A stretch of 64,000 nucleotides of DNA, from positions 930,001 through 994,000 of the forward strand of contig NZ_SRMB01000002.1 in assembly GCF_004745645.1 (NCBI RefSeq), read 5' to 3'. Made by a program: the position numbers and the translations under genes. How positions within the stretch are numbered: position 1 is the first letter of the stretch; every line of letters starts with the position of its first letter. The notes under the pieces are model-generated. The model was given only the letters and a program-made list of their open reading frames with translations. It was not told where the DNA came from and searched no databases. The stretch comes from Hymenobacter metallicola (lineage in GTDB: Bacteria; Bacteroidota; Bacteroidia; Cytophagales; Hymenobacteraceae). Below are positions 14,953 through 23,616 of this stretch, one piece after another.

Positions 14953-17511
14953 ATGGACAAATCACCCGCGTACGACCCGAACCAGGCTGGCAAAACCGAG
15001 CAGCAGACGGCTAGTAATAACGTGCCCAAAAGCGGCGAGCGGCCCGACCAGGGCTCCGCCCCGACCAGTGACAACTGGAGCACCTCACCCGAACGCCAGA
15101 CGCTGGACGACCGGGTGATGGAAGCCCCCGACACGCTCGGGGCCAAGCATAAATTCCCCATTCTGGCCCAGCCTCCCGAAGAATTTACGGGTCTGAAGCT
15201 GACTAAACCGGCTACAGTAGCGGCCGGCATCACGGCCGTGCTTAAGTCAGGGGCCTTTGCCATGGACTACGAAGGCCCGGTGCGCGGCACGCACGCGTTG
15301 CTCAAGATGAACCAGAAGGACGGCTTCGACTGCTCCTCCTGCGCCTGGCCCGACCCGGACGACCACCGCTCGGTGGCCGAGTTCTGCGAAAACGGCGCCA
15401 AGGCCACCACCTCCGACGCCCAGTCGGACCCGGTGGGGCCGGAGTTCTTTGCCAAGCACAGCTTGGTGGACCTCTCGCGCATGACGGACCGGGACCTCAA
15501 CAACGCCGGCCGCCTGACCCACCCCATGGTGCTGCGGCCGGGCGCCACGCACTACACGCCCATTTCCTGGCCCGAGGCGTTTGCGCTGGTGGGCCAGGAG
15601 CTGAACGCGCTGAAGTCGCCGCACGAGGCCATTTTCTACACCTCGGGCAAGGTACCCAACGAGCCAGCCTACCTGTACCAGCTGTTTGTGCGGCAGTTTG
15701 GCACCAACAACCTGCCCGACTGCTCCAACATGTGCCACGAAAGCAGCGGGGCCGCCCTGAGCAACACCACCGGCCTGGGTAAAGGCTCGGTGACGCTCAA
15801 CGACATCTACGAGGCCGAGGTCATCCTTATTATCGGCCAAAACCCGGGCACCAACCACCCGCGCATGCTCACGGCCTTGCAGAAAGCCAAGAAGAACGGG
15901 GCCAAAATTATCAGCATTAACCCTTTGCTGGAAGCCGGCCTGCTGCACTTCAAGAACCCCCAGGACTTCATGAACCCCCTGAAGGCCCTGGGCGTGCTGC
16001 TCGGCGACGGGACGCCCATCACCGATATCTATTTGCAAGTCCGCATCAACTCCGACCAGCTCGTGCTGCGCGGGCTGATGAAGTGCCTGCTCGAAGCCGA
16101 AGCCCTGAACCCCGGCCAGGTGCTCGACCAGGGCTTTATCCAGGAATACACCACCGGCTACCCCGAGCTGGTGGAAACGCTGAACAACACCAGTTGGGCC
16201 GACATCGAGGAAGCCAGCGGCATTACCCGGGCCCAGATTCAGGAAGCGGCCAACCTGGTGGCCCGCCACAAAAAGATTATCACCTGCTGGGCCATGGGCC
16301 TCACCCAACAGAAAAACGGCGTCTACACGATTCAGGAAATCGTGAATATGCACTTTATGAAGGGGGCCGTGGGCATTCCGGGTGCGGGGCTGTGCCCGGT
16401 GCGGGGCCACTCCAACGTGCAGGGCGACCGGACCATGGGCATCTGGGAGCGGCCCACCGACACCTTCCTCGACTCCTTGGCCCAGGAATTCAACTTCGAG
16501 CCGCCCCGGGAGTACGGTTTCGACGTGGTGGAAGCCGTGAAGGCCCTGCACGACGGCCGCGTGAAGGTGTTTATGGCCATGGGCGGCAACATGCTCTCGG
16601 CCTGCTCCGACACCGAATTTGTGGCCGAAGGCATGCGCAAGCTCCGCCTTTCGGTGCACGTGACGCCCAAGCTCAACCGCAGCCACCTCGTCAATGGCGA
16701 AATGGCCCTGCTGCTGCCCTGCAAAACCCGCATTGATATTGATATGCAAAAGTCCGGGCAGCAGTTTATGACCTGCGAAAACTCGATGGGCGTGGTCAGC
16801 ATGAGCAAGGGCGTACTGACGCCCATTTCCGACCAGATGCTGAGCGAAGTAGCCATTGTCTGCGGCATTGCCCTGGCCACCCTGGGCGAGAAAAGCACCG
16901 TCGACTGGGTGGGCTGCACCGAAAACTACGACCTGATCCGGGAGTACGTGGCCCGCACCATTCCCGGCTTCGAGGACTTCAACCAGAAGGTGCGCCACCC
17001 CGGCGGGTTCTACCTGCCCAACGGCCCGCGGGAGCGAAACTTCACGACTGAGAACGGCAAGGCCAACTTCAGCTGCACGCCCCTGGAAAAGCACGTGCTC
17101 GAACCCGGCCAGCTGGTCTTGATGACCATTCGCAGCCACGACCAGTTCAACACCACCGTGTACGACTACAACGACCGGTACCGCGGGGTTCACAACGAGC
17201 GGCGCGTCATCTTCCTCAACGCCGAGGACATGGCCGAGCGGGGCATCCGGGAGAAAGGGTTGGTCAACATTACCAGCCACTTCGAAGGGCAGCAGCGCCA
17301 CGCCGAGAAGTTCATTGCCATTCCCTACGACATTCCGAAGGGCAACTGCGCCGTGTATTTTCCGGAAGGCAACGTGCTGGTACCCATTGGCTCGGTGGCT
17401 TACAAGAGCAACACGCCCACGTCCAAGTTTGTGATTGTGACCGTAGCGCCGGTAGAGCTACCCATCGGCACCCAGCTTCCGGCGGGGCAGCAAATAGCCG
17501 TACCGGCATAA
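14953..17511 (+). CDS. FdhF/YdeP family molybdopterin oxidoreductase, copy 1
   Basis: An 852-residue enzyme that matches E. coli YdeP along its core. The N-terminal cysteine motif GFDCSSCAWPDP with a third Cys in FCENGAK (Cys127, Cys130, Cys145) is the YdeP version of the iron-sulfur site of formate dehydrogenase H. Cys261 in CSNMCHESSG stands where FdhF has selenocysteine and is the likely Mo ligand; the codon is TGC. Cofactor-binding segments GQNPGTNHPRMLTALQ and VRGHSNVQGDRTMGIWE follow, and MTIRSHDQFNTTVYDYNDRY opens the C-terminal cap domain. Residues 1-75 are an extension absent from E. coli YdeP, rich in Pro, Asp and Gln. YdeP in E. coli is linked to acid resistance, but its reaction is unknown. 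Cytoplasmic; no Tat signal. Confidence 0.9.
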   Translation: MDKSPAYDPNQAGKTEQQTASNNVPKSGERPDQGSAPTSDNWSTSPERQTLDDRVMEAPDTLGAKHKFPILAQPPEEFTGLKLTKPATVAAGITAVLKSGAFAMDYEGPVRGTHALLKMNQKDGFDCSSCAWPDPDDHRSVAEFCENGAKATTSDAQSDPVGPEFFAKHSLVDLSRMTDRDLNNAGRLTHPMVLRPGATHYTPISWPEAFALVGQELNALKSPHEAIFYTSGKVPNEPAYLYQLFVRQFGTNNLPDCSNMCHESSGAALSNTTGLGKGSVTLNDIYEAEVILIIGQNPGTNHPRMLTALQKAKKNGAKIISINPLLEAGLLHFKNPQDFMNPLKALGVLLGDGTPITDIYLQVRINSDQLVLRGLMKCLLEAEALNPGQVLDQGFIQEYTTGYPELVETLNNTSWADIEEASGITRAQIQEAANLVARHKKIITCWAMGLTQQKNGVYTIQEIVNMHFMKGAVGIPGAGLCPVRGHSNVQGDRTMGIWERPTDTFLDSLAQEFNFEPPREYGFDVVEAVKALHDGRVKVFMAMGGNMLSACSDTEFVAEGMRKLRLSVHVTPKLNRSHLVNGEMALLLPCKTRIDIDMQKSGQQFMTCENSMGVVSMSKGVLTPISDQMLSEVAIVCGIALATLGEKSTVDWVGCTENYDLIREYVARTIPGFEDFNQKVRHPGGFYLPNGPRERNFTTENGKANFSCTPLEKHVLEPGQLVLMTIRSHDQFNTTVYDYNDRYRGVHNERRVIFLNAEDMAERGIREKGLVNITSHFEGQQRHAEKFIAIPYDIPKGNCAVYFPEGNVLVPIGSVAYKSNTPTSKFVIVTVAPVELPIGTQLPAGQQIAVPA

Positions 17512-17534
17512 CGGCGGCGTAAAGCGTTAGAGGA

Positions 17535-17565
17535 AGCCCGGTCGCGGAAGCGGCCGGGCTTTTTT
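17535..17565 (+). terminator. Intrinsic terminator after YdeP copy 1
   Basis: AGCCCGGTCGC (17535-17545) and GCGGCCGGGCT (17550-17560) form an 11-bp stem with one wobble pair and a GGAA loop, followed by a T-run at 17560-17565. It should separate copy 1 from copy 2. Confidence 0.8.
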
Positions 17566-17795
17566 GCGGGGCTGGCTCAGCGGGCCACAATGCCCACAAG
17601 TGCTAGCAAGTCAATGAGGTTTCGACAACCTCAGCCGGGGCTTCTGCGTCTGGTAGAGTGTCTATTGTTCAGCCCGAAGCCTGGGAAACACCTTGGAAAC
17701 AGGTCTTCTGGTGGAGTTGAGCAGTAGCCGGGCAGACCAGGGCAGAAAAATGGCCGGTTTGCGTATCCTTTTTCTAGTTTACCTGTTCTGCTACC

Positions 17796-20360
17796 ATGGA
17801 AAAGTCACCCGCCGAAGACCCCAGCCAAGCTGGCAAAACCGAACAGCAAGGCGCCCAGGCCAACGCCCCCAAAAGCGGGGAACGACCCGACCAAGGCGCT
17901 GCCCCTGCCCCCGACCACTACCGCCCCGACCCCCAGCACGAACGAGACGAAAGCGTGATACCAGCCCCCGACGTTGCCAACGCCAAGTACAAGCAGCCCA
18001 TTCTGGCCCAGCCGCCCGACGCCCTCACCGGCCTGCGCTTGGAAGCTCAGGCCAAAGTAGCCGCCGGCGTTACGGCGGTTATCAAGTCGATGCAGTTTAG
18101 CTGGAGTGAAGGCGGCGTGAGCCGGGGCACCCGGGGGTTGATGAGCATGAACCAGAAGGACGGCTTCGACTGCTCCTCCTGCGCCTGGCCCGACCCCGAC
18201 CATCACCGCTCGGTGGCCGAGTTCTGCGAAAACGGCGCCAAGGCCACTGCCTCCGACGCCGACGACAAAGCCGCCGGCCCCGAGTTCTTCGCCCGCTACA
18301 GCCTGGCCGAACTCTCGCGCATGACCGACCGGGACCAGAACAATGCCGGCCGCCTGACGCACCCGCTGGTGAAGCGCCCCGGCGACAACCACTACTCCCC
18401 CATCGAGTGGCCCGCGGCCTTCCAGCTTATTGCCGACCACCTCAACGCCCTGACTTCGCCCCACGAGGCGGTGTTTTATACCTCGGGCAAAGTCCCCAAC
18501 GAGCCGGCGTTTCTGTTTCAGCTGTTTGCCAAGCTGCTCGGCACCAATAACCTGCCCGACTGCTCCAACATGTGCCACGAAAGCAGCGGGGCCGCCCTGA
18601 GCCCCACGCTGGGGCTGGGCAAAGGCTCGGTGACGCTCAACGACATTCACGAGGCGGAGGTCATTCTGATTATCGGCCAAAACCCGGGCACCAACCACCC
18701 GCGCATGCTCACGGCCTTGCAAAAAGCCAAGCGCAATGGCGCTCAGATCATCAGCATCAACCCGCTGTTGGAAGCTGGCCTCAACCACTTCAAGAACCCC
18801 CAGGACTTCATGAACCCGCTACGGGCGTTGGGCGCACTGATGGGCGACGGCACCCCGATTACGGACCTCTTCCTGCAAGTGCGCGTCGATGGCGACATGG
18901 GCGTGCTGCGCGGCATCATGAAGCATCTGTTCGAGGCCGAGGACCTGAACCCCGGCCAAGTCGTCGACCGGCCCTTTATCGACCAGTACACCACGGGTTT
19001 CGAGTCGTTCGAGCAGAACATCCGCAATACCAGCTGGGAAGATATTGAGGAAGTCAGTGGCATTTCCCGGGCGCAGCTGCTGGAAGCGGCCAACATGCTG
19101 GCTACCAAAAAGAAGATCATCACCTGCTGGGCCATGGGCGTCACGCAGCAGCGCCAGGGCGTGCAAACCATCCAGGAAATCGTAAATCTGCACCTGATGA
19201 AGGGCGCCATTGGCAAGGCGGGTGCGGGCACCTGCCCGGTGCGGGGTCACTCCAACGTGCAGGGCGACCGGACCATGGGCATCTGGGAGCAGCCCACCAA
19301 GGAGTTTCAGGATTCGCTGGGCAAGGAGTTCAACTTCCAGCCGCCCTACGAGCATGGCTACGACACGGTGGAGGCCATCAAGGCCATGTACAAAGGCAAA
19401 ACCAAGGTATTCTTTAGCCTGGGCGGCAACCTGCTGGCCGCCGGCCCCGACACTGAAATCATTGCCGAAGGCATGCGCAAGCAGAAGCTGACCGTGTTTG
19501 TGGGTACCAAGCTCAACCGCGGCCACCTCACGACCGGCGAAACCAGCCTGCTGCTGCCCTGCTTCACCCACCTCGACATCGACATGCAAAAGTCGGGGCA
19601 GCAGATGACTTCCTGCGAAAACTCCATGGGCGTCGTCAGCCAGAATAAGGGCGTGCTCGTGCCGCTCGAAGGCCAGATGATGAGCGAAGTAGCTATCCTT
19701 TGCGGGGTAGCCATTGCCACGCTAGGCACCAAGATTAACATTGCTGACTGGGTGGCCATGACGGAAAATTACGACGTCATCCGCGACCATATTGCCCGCG
19801 TCATTCCGGGCTTTGACAACTTTAATGAGAAGCTGCGGCGACCCGGCGGCTTCTATCTGCCCAACGGCCCCCGGGAACGGAAATTCACGACCAAGAACGG
19901 CAAAGCCAACTTCACGACCACCGACTTTGAAAAGCACCAACTGGAACCCGACCAGCTGGTGCTGATGACCGTGCGCAGCCACGACCAGTTCAACACCACG
20001 ATTTACGAGTACAACGACCGGTACCGGGGCGTCCACGGCGAGCGGCGCGTGCTGTTTATGAACGCGCAGGACATGGCCGCCCGCGGCATCGAGGCCAAAG
20101 GGCTGATTGACATTACCAGTCACTTTAAGGGTGAAAAGCGCACGGTGGAGAAGTTCCTTGCCGTACCCTACGACATCCCGAAAGGCAACGTGGCGGCCTA
20201 CTTCCCCGAAGCCAACCCGCTAGTACCGGTCGGCTCGGTGGCTAAAGTGAGCAATACGCCTACGTCGAAGTATGTGGTGGTGACAGTAGTGCCCACGCTG
20301 GCCGTGAACAGCAGCCGCGAATACCTGGAAGCCCGGGTAGCAGCTACCGAGGCCGTGTAA
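17796..20360 (+). CDS. FdhF/YdeP family molybdopterin oxidoreductase, copy 2
   Basis: An 854-residue paralogue of copy 1, collinear from end to end. It keeps the same three N-terminal cysteines (126, 129, 144) and the probable Mo ligand Cys260 in CSNMCHESSG. The first 35 residues (ESPA/KSPA, QAGKTEQQ, PKSGERPDQG) are nearly the same in both copies, so the extension is a shared feature and not random. Some blocks are almost identical at DNA level, while surface regions and the C-terminal 30 residues differ. A terminator separates it from copy 1, so it likely has its own promoter in 17634-17795. The two enzymes may act on different substrates, form a heteromer, or be expressed in different conditions. 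The reaction is unknown. Confidence 0.9.
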   Translation: MEKSPAEDPSQAGKTEQQGAQANAPKSGERPDQGAAPAPDHYRPDPQHERDESVIPAPDVANAKYKQPILAQPPDALTGLRLEAQAKVAAGVTAVIKSMQFSWSEGGVSRGTRGLMSMNQKDGFDCSSCAWPDPDHHRSVAEFCENGAKATASDADDKAAGPEFFARYSLAELSRMTDRDQNNAGRLTHPLVKRPGDNHYSPIEWPAAFQLIADHLNALTSPHEAVFYTSGKVPNEPAFLFQLFAKLLGTNNLPDCSNMCHESSGAALSPTLGLGKGSVTLNDIHEAEVILIIGQNPGTNHPRMLTALQKAKRNGAQIISINPLLEAGLNHFKNPQDFMNPLRALGALMGDGTPITDLFLQVRVDGDMGVLRGIMKHLFEAEDLNPGQVVDRPFIDQYTTGFESFEQNIRNTSWEDIEEVSGISRAQLLEAANMLATKKKIITCWAMGVTQQRQGVQTIQEIVNLHLMKGAIGKAGAGTCPVRGHSNVQGDRTMGIWEQPTKEFQDSLGKEFNFQPPYEHGYDTVEAIKAMYKGKTKVFFSLGGNLLAAGPDTEIIAEGMRKQKLTVFVGTKLNRGHLTTGETSLLLPCFTHLDIDMQKSGQQMTSCENSMGVVSQNKGVLVPLEGQMMSEVAILCGVAIATLGTKINIADWVAMTENYDVIRDHIARVIPGFDNFNEKLRRPGGFYLPNGPRERKFTTKNGKANFTTTDFEKHQLEPDQLVLMTVRSHDQFNTTIYEYNDRYRGVHGERRVLFMNAQDMAARGIEAKGLIDITSHFKGEKRTVEKFLAVPYDIPKGNVAAYFPEANPLVPVGSVAKVSNTPTSKYVVVTVVPTLAVNSSREYLEARVAATEAV

Positions 20361-20381
20361 GCACCCTCGAGAACCCCAGCG

Positions 20382-20417
20382 CCCTGGCGAGGCCGGCGCC
20401 AGCTGTCCTCGCCAGGG
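20382..20417 (+). other. Hairpin without T-run after YdeP copy 2
   Basis: CCCTGGCGAGG (20382-20392) and CCTCGCCAGGG (20407-20417) pair perfectly over 11 bp. No T-tract follows. It may stabilise the 3' end of the mRNA ahead of the terminator at 20438-20473. Confidence 0.45.
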
Positions 20418-20437
20418 AATAAACATCCTTCTGCCGG

Positions 20438-20473
20438 AAAGCCCCTTACTGCTGCGTGTAGTAAGGGGCTTTT
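20438..20473 (+). terminator. Intrinsic terminator after YdeP copy 2
   Basis: GCCCCTTACT (20441-20450) pairs with AGTAAGGGGC (20460-20469) around a 9-nt loop and is followed by TTTT. An A-run precedes the stem. Confidence 0.75.
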
Positions 20474-20644
20474 CGCTTCAGAGCACCTGACGCCTTACCT
20501 AGCAGATGAAGCCACATCGTTTGAGGCGCGGAATGCCCTGCGGCCTCGCCGGAACAAAAGGCTTGGTACCGCTACACTTTTCACCCGCTTACACGGTAAA
20601 ACTCTCGTTCCTTTCGTAATCTTGTTTGCTACACGCCCGCTGCT

Positions 20645-21238
20645 ATGTCTGCCGATTCTGAAATCTCCATCTTTACCCACCACTTCGGCCGCCCCAACCC
20701 CGCCGTCCCCCCCGGCGACTTCTTTGCCGATAAGTTCGACAAGAGCCTGTGGCGCATGATGTACGACGAGGTAGGCGCGGGGTGGTACCGGAATGGGTTT
20801 CTTTATCTTTTCGGCACAGATCTGCCCCAGCTTACGGTCTGCCTCGATGCTTGGACGGATCTTTTGGAACCCGGCGTGGAGCGCGTGGTCATTGGCCGCA
20901 ACGCCTACGGGGCGTTGTTAGTCGCCGAGCGGACCACCGAGGAAGGCACCGACGCCCCCATCGGCTTGCTCGACCCCTGGCAGGGCACCTATACCAAGCA
21001 AGAGGGCCTGGACTTTGCCAGTCTGCTCAGCGAAGGGCTGCCGGAAAACCGCCTGCCCGGCTTTCTGGACGACGCGGTTTACTCCGCGTTCAGCGCAGCC
21101 GGCAACCAGCTGGCCGAGACGGAAATTCTGGGTATTCAAACGCCAACCGGCCGGGGCGGCAGCCTGGAGCCAGGCAACTTCCGCCCGGAAGAGGTACTCG
21201 CCTTTCACCGGCGTATTGCCGCACTCCGGGCTCAGTAG
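20645..21238 (+). CDS. GAD-like / DUF1851 (Tdi1-like) domain protein
   Basis: A 197-residue soluble protein with no signal peptide. The N-terminal half (FTHHFGRPNPAVPP, then LWRMMYDEVGAGWYRNGFLY) fits the GAD-like fold. The second half (GRNAYGALLVAERTTEEGT to LENRLPGFLDDAVYSAF) resembles the DUF1851/Tdi1 immunity domain described with type VI effectors. No type VI gene, effector or toxin domain lies nearby, so this is an orphan copy. Its immunity role is only a family-level possibility; it could equally be a house-keeping SMI1-like protein. It converges on TamL, with 6 bp between the two stop codons and no room for a separate terminator. Confidence 0.7.
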   Translation: MSADSEISIFTHHFGRPNPAVPPGDFFADKFDKSLWRMMYDEVGAGWYRNGFLYLFGTDLPQLTVCLDAWTDLLEPGVERVVIGRNAYGALLVAERTTEEGTDAPIGLLDPWQGTYTKQEGLDFASLLSEGLPENRLPGFLDDAVYSAFSAAGNQLAETEILGIQTPTGRGGSLEPGNFRPEEVLAFHRRIAALRAQ

Positions 21239-21244
21239 CAGCGG

Positions 21245-23569
21245 CTAGAAAGGATAGCCAATGGCAATGTTATAGGTTGGGGTGGAGCCGCCCTTATCCC
21301 CGTTGGGGGTGCGCACGGGCATGGCCACGTCGAAGCGGATGACAAAGAACTGCACGTCGATGCGGATGCCGGCCCCGGCGCCCACGGCCAGCTCTTTCAG
21401 GAAGCTACTAGCCTCAAACTTGCCCCCGGGGCGGGTGGGGTCATCGTTTATCAACCAGATATTGCCCGCGTCTACGAACAGGGCCCCTTTCACGTACGGA
21501 AACAGATCCTGGCGGTATTCAGCATTGGCCTCTATGCGCATGTCGCCCACCTGGTCGTAGAAAGAAGAATTGCTTTTCTCGGTGGTAGTCGGCGTATAGG
21601 TGCCGGGCCCGATGCCCCGGGCCCGGAAAGCCCGTACGCTGTTGGGCCCCCCGATGCCGTACTGCTTCAGGTAGGGCATCACGTTGGAGTTCAGGTACGG
21701 AATGCCCGTGCCGATCAGCAGGCGGGTGGCTATTTTGTTGCCGCTGGTGGGGTTGGCGCTGGTGCGGAAGTAGTTGCGGAATTCCAGGTCGACCTTGGTG
21801 TACTGCGAAAACTCCTGCCCGATCAGCGTGTAGGCGGCCCGCTGGTCGGTGGGGTTCACGGTCTTGGTCTGCCCGGTCAGGTTGCTGACCAAGTACGCCA
21901 GGTTGCCCGACACTTCCAGCCCCCCGCTGAAGTACACTTGGTTGCGGCGCTGCTCCAGAGCTTGCTGGTTGTAGGTGTAGCGGTAGCTGCTACCCAGAAT
22001 AAACTGCTGACGGAAGCTATTGGCCAAAAAGGGACTGGCTTCCAGCAGCTTGCTAAACTGCCGGGTGGAGTCGGCCAGGCGGATGTACTGCAGGTCGATG
22101 GGGCGCAGTTCCTGCTCGTTGGTGAGCTTGGTTTTCCAGGTGTAGCCGTAATTCAGGTTGAACACATCTTCCTGGAAGGCCTGCACCCGCTGCACGTAGC
22201 GGTAGCCGGCCCCGAAGGTGGTGCGGGGCTGGAAGTCGGAGTTGACCAGGCGGATATTAAACGGCGGGGTAATCAGGCGGGGCACCAGCAGCTGGGCATC
22301 GATGCCCAGCTCGTAGGAGGTGATGCCGATGGTGTTGGTTTCGGCCTGGGTCTGGTTTTCGAAGGTGCCCGTGAGGTTTACCAGCAGCTGCTCGGCCCCG
22401 CGCAGAGCCGAGCGGTTGCGGTACTGCACCTGGAAGCCCGGTCCGGTAAAGCCGTTGGACTTGCTGACCAGCAATACCTCGGCTCGCAACGACTGCTTGG
22501 GCACCTGGGTCATGCGCACAAACGAGTTCAGGAAGCCGTAGCCGGCCGAGTCGGCCTTGGCGCGGGCGGGCCGGAAGCGCATGTCCACAAACTTGAATGT
22601 GCCCAGGCTCATCAGACGGCTCAGGGTCTGGTCGGAGCGGCGGCGGCGGTACAGGCTGTCGGGATACAGGAATACGGCGTTGGTAATGGCTTTGGCCTTG
22701 AACACCTTCTCGTCGGGCACGTAGCGGTAGCCCTGGTAGCGAATGGGCTTGTCCGTGATGGTGGTATCCGACAGGTTGTAGCTGGTGTTCAGGGTGATGT
22801 TGTTCAGAATGTAGGGCTTGGCGGCCCGGGGCGGCGTGGTGGCCTTCACCTTTAGGTACACGTTTACCTGATTGTCGAGGGTGCTGTCGACCTGGAACAA
22901 CAGGTAATCGGGGGTGAAGAAGTAGTAACCCTGGTTTTTGAGCACCCCGTCGATACGGGCCCGCTCGTTGATGAAGGTTTGCAGGTTGTAGTTGTCGCCG
23001 ACCTTCAGCAGGGAGGCCGCCTGCGTGGCCCGGATGGCGCGGTCAATCAGGGTGTCGCGCTCGGGGAAGTGAATTTCCTTGATGGTGTAGGGCTTGCCCA
23101 CCGTGGCCGTATAGTCGACCGAGGCGGTGCGGTCCTTCACCTGCACTTTGCTGCTTACACTGGGCTTGAAGTAGCCGTTGTTGTTCAGGCGGTTTACCAT
23201 CAGGCCTTTCACCCGGTTGGTATCAACTTCGCTCAGCAGCACGGGCCGCTCGCCGTATTTATTGGCCAGCCACTTGCCCAGGCCCTTGGTTTTGCCTTCG
23301 CCGAGGTGCCAGAAGTACAGCTTGGGCCGTAGCCCCAGAATGGAGGCATTGGGCTTGGGGGTAATGGTACCTTCGAGCTCGGTTTGCAGGGCGGCCTCAT
23401 TCGGCACGGCCACTTCCGACTTGATCTTAACAGTGCTGCCGGTATAGAGCTTGGCGCCTTCGGGAATGTATTTCGTGCCCGAGCAGCCACTGGCCAGGAG
23501 CCCGGCCACCAGGCCCAGCACCCGCAACGACGGAACAGAAACAGCGGAAAGACGGCGAATTACGGACAC
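21245..23569 (-). CDS. tamL: TamL: Omp85-family outer-membrane lipoprotein partner of TamB
   Basis: A 774-residue protein with lipobox LLASGCSG (Cys29), then GTKYIPEGAKLYTGSTVKI, the usual opening of Bacteroidota BamA-like lipoproteins. POTRA-like domains fill about residues 40-350, and a 16-strand Omp85 barrel fills the rest. The barrel includes the RAFRARGIGPGTY region (the VRGY-equivalent) and the end strand IAIGYPF with terminal Phe. Together with TamB it should make an envelope-spanning path for outer-membrane protein insertion or lipid movement. The start is GTG at 23569. It lies 47 bp downstream of tamB on the same strand, so a tamB-tamL operon is clear. Confidence 0.92.
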   Translation of the reverse strand: MSVIRRLSAVSVPSLRVLGLVAGLLASGCSGTKYIPEGAKLYTGSTVKIKSEVAVPNEAALQTELEGTITPKPNASILGLRPKLYFWHLGEGKTKGLGKWLANKYGERPVLLSEVDTNRVKGLMVNRLNNNGYFKPSVSSKVQVKDRTASVDYTATVGKPYTIKEIHFPERDTLIDRAIRATQAASLLKVGDNYNLQTFINERARIDGVLKNQGYYFFTPDYLLFQVDSTLDNQVNVYLKVKATTPPRAAKPYILNNITLNTSYNLSDTTITDKPIRYQGYRYVPDEKVFKAKAITNAVFLYPDSLYRRRRSDQTLSRLMSLGTFKFVDMRFRPARAKADSAGYGFLNSFVRMTQVPKQSLRAEVLLVSKSNGFTGPGFQVQYRNRSALRGAEQLLVNLTGTFENQTQAETNTIGITSYELGIDAQLLVPRLITPPFNIRLVNSDFQPRTTFGAGYRYVQRVQAFQEDVFNLNYGYTWKTKLTNEQELRPIDLQYIRLADSTRQFSKLLEASPFLANSFRQQFILGSSYRYTYNQQALEQRRNQVYFSGGLEVSGNLAYLVSNLTGQTKTVNPTDQRAAYTLIGQEFSQYTKVDLEFRNYFRTSANPTSGNKIATRLLIGTGIPYLNSNVMPYLKQYGIGGPNSVRAFRARGIGPGTYTPTTTEKSNSSFYDQVGDMRIEANAEYRQDLFPYVKGALFVDAGNIWLINDDPTRPGGKFEASSFLKELAVGAGAGIRIDVQFFVIRFDVAMPVRTPNGDKGGSTPTYNIAIGYPF

Positions 23570-23616
23570 GGAACAGAACTAGATGAAAACAAAAACTCTC
23601 TTAAAAAACGGCTAGG

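Noticed and set aside
15726..15746. Selenocysteine in the FdhF-like active site
   Set aside because: The codon at the ligand position is TGC (Cys261), not TGA; the frame continues with no stop.
15247..17301. Long frame antisense to YdeP copy 1 (also 17805-18788 and 18819-19589 antisense to copy 2)
   Set aside because: Shadows of conserved genes; low-complexity composition without motifs.
17615..17633. TGAGGTT-TCGAC-AACCTCA small hairpin between the YdeP genes
   Set aside because: A 7-bp stem without a T-run; too short to call an element on its own.
20645..21238. Toxin-immunity pair
   Set aside because: No toxin, effector or type VI gene is adjacent, so only an orphan immunity-like domain can be claimed.
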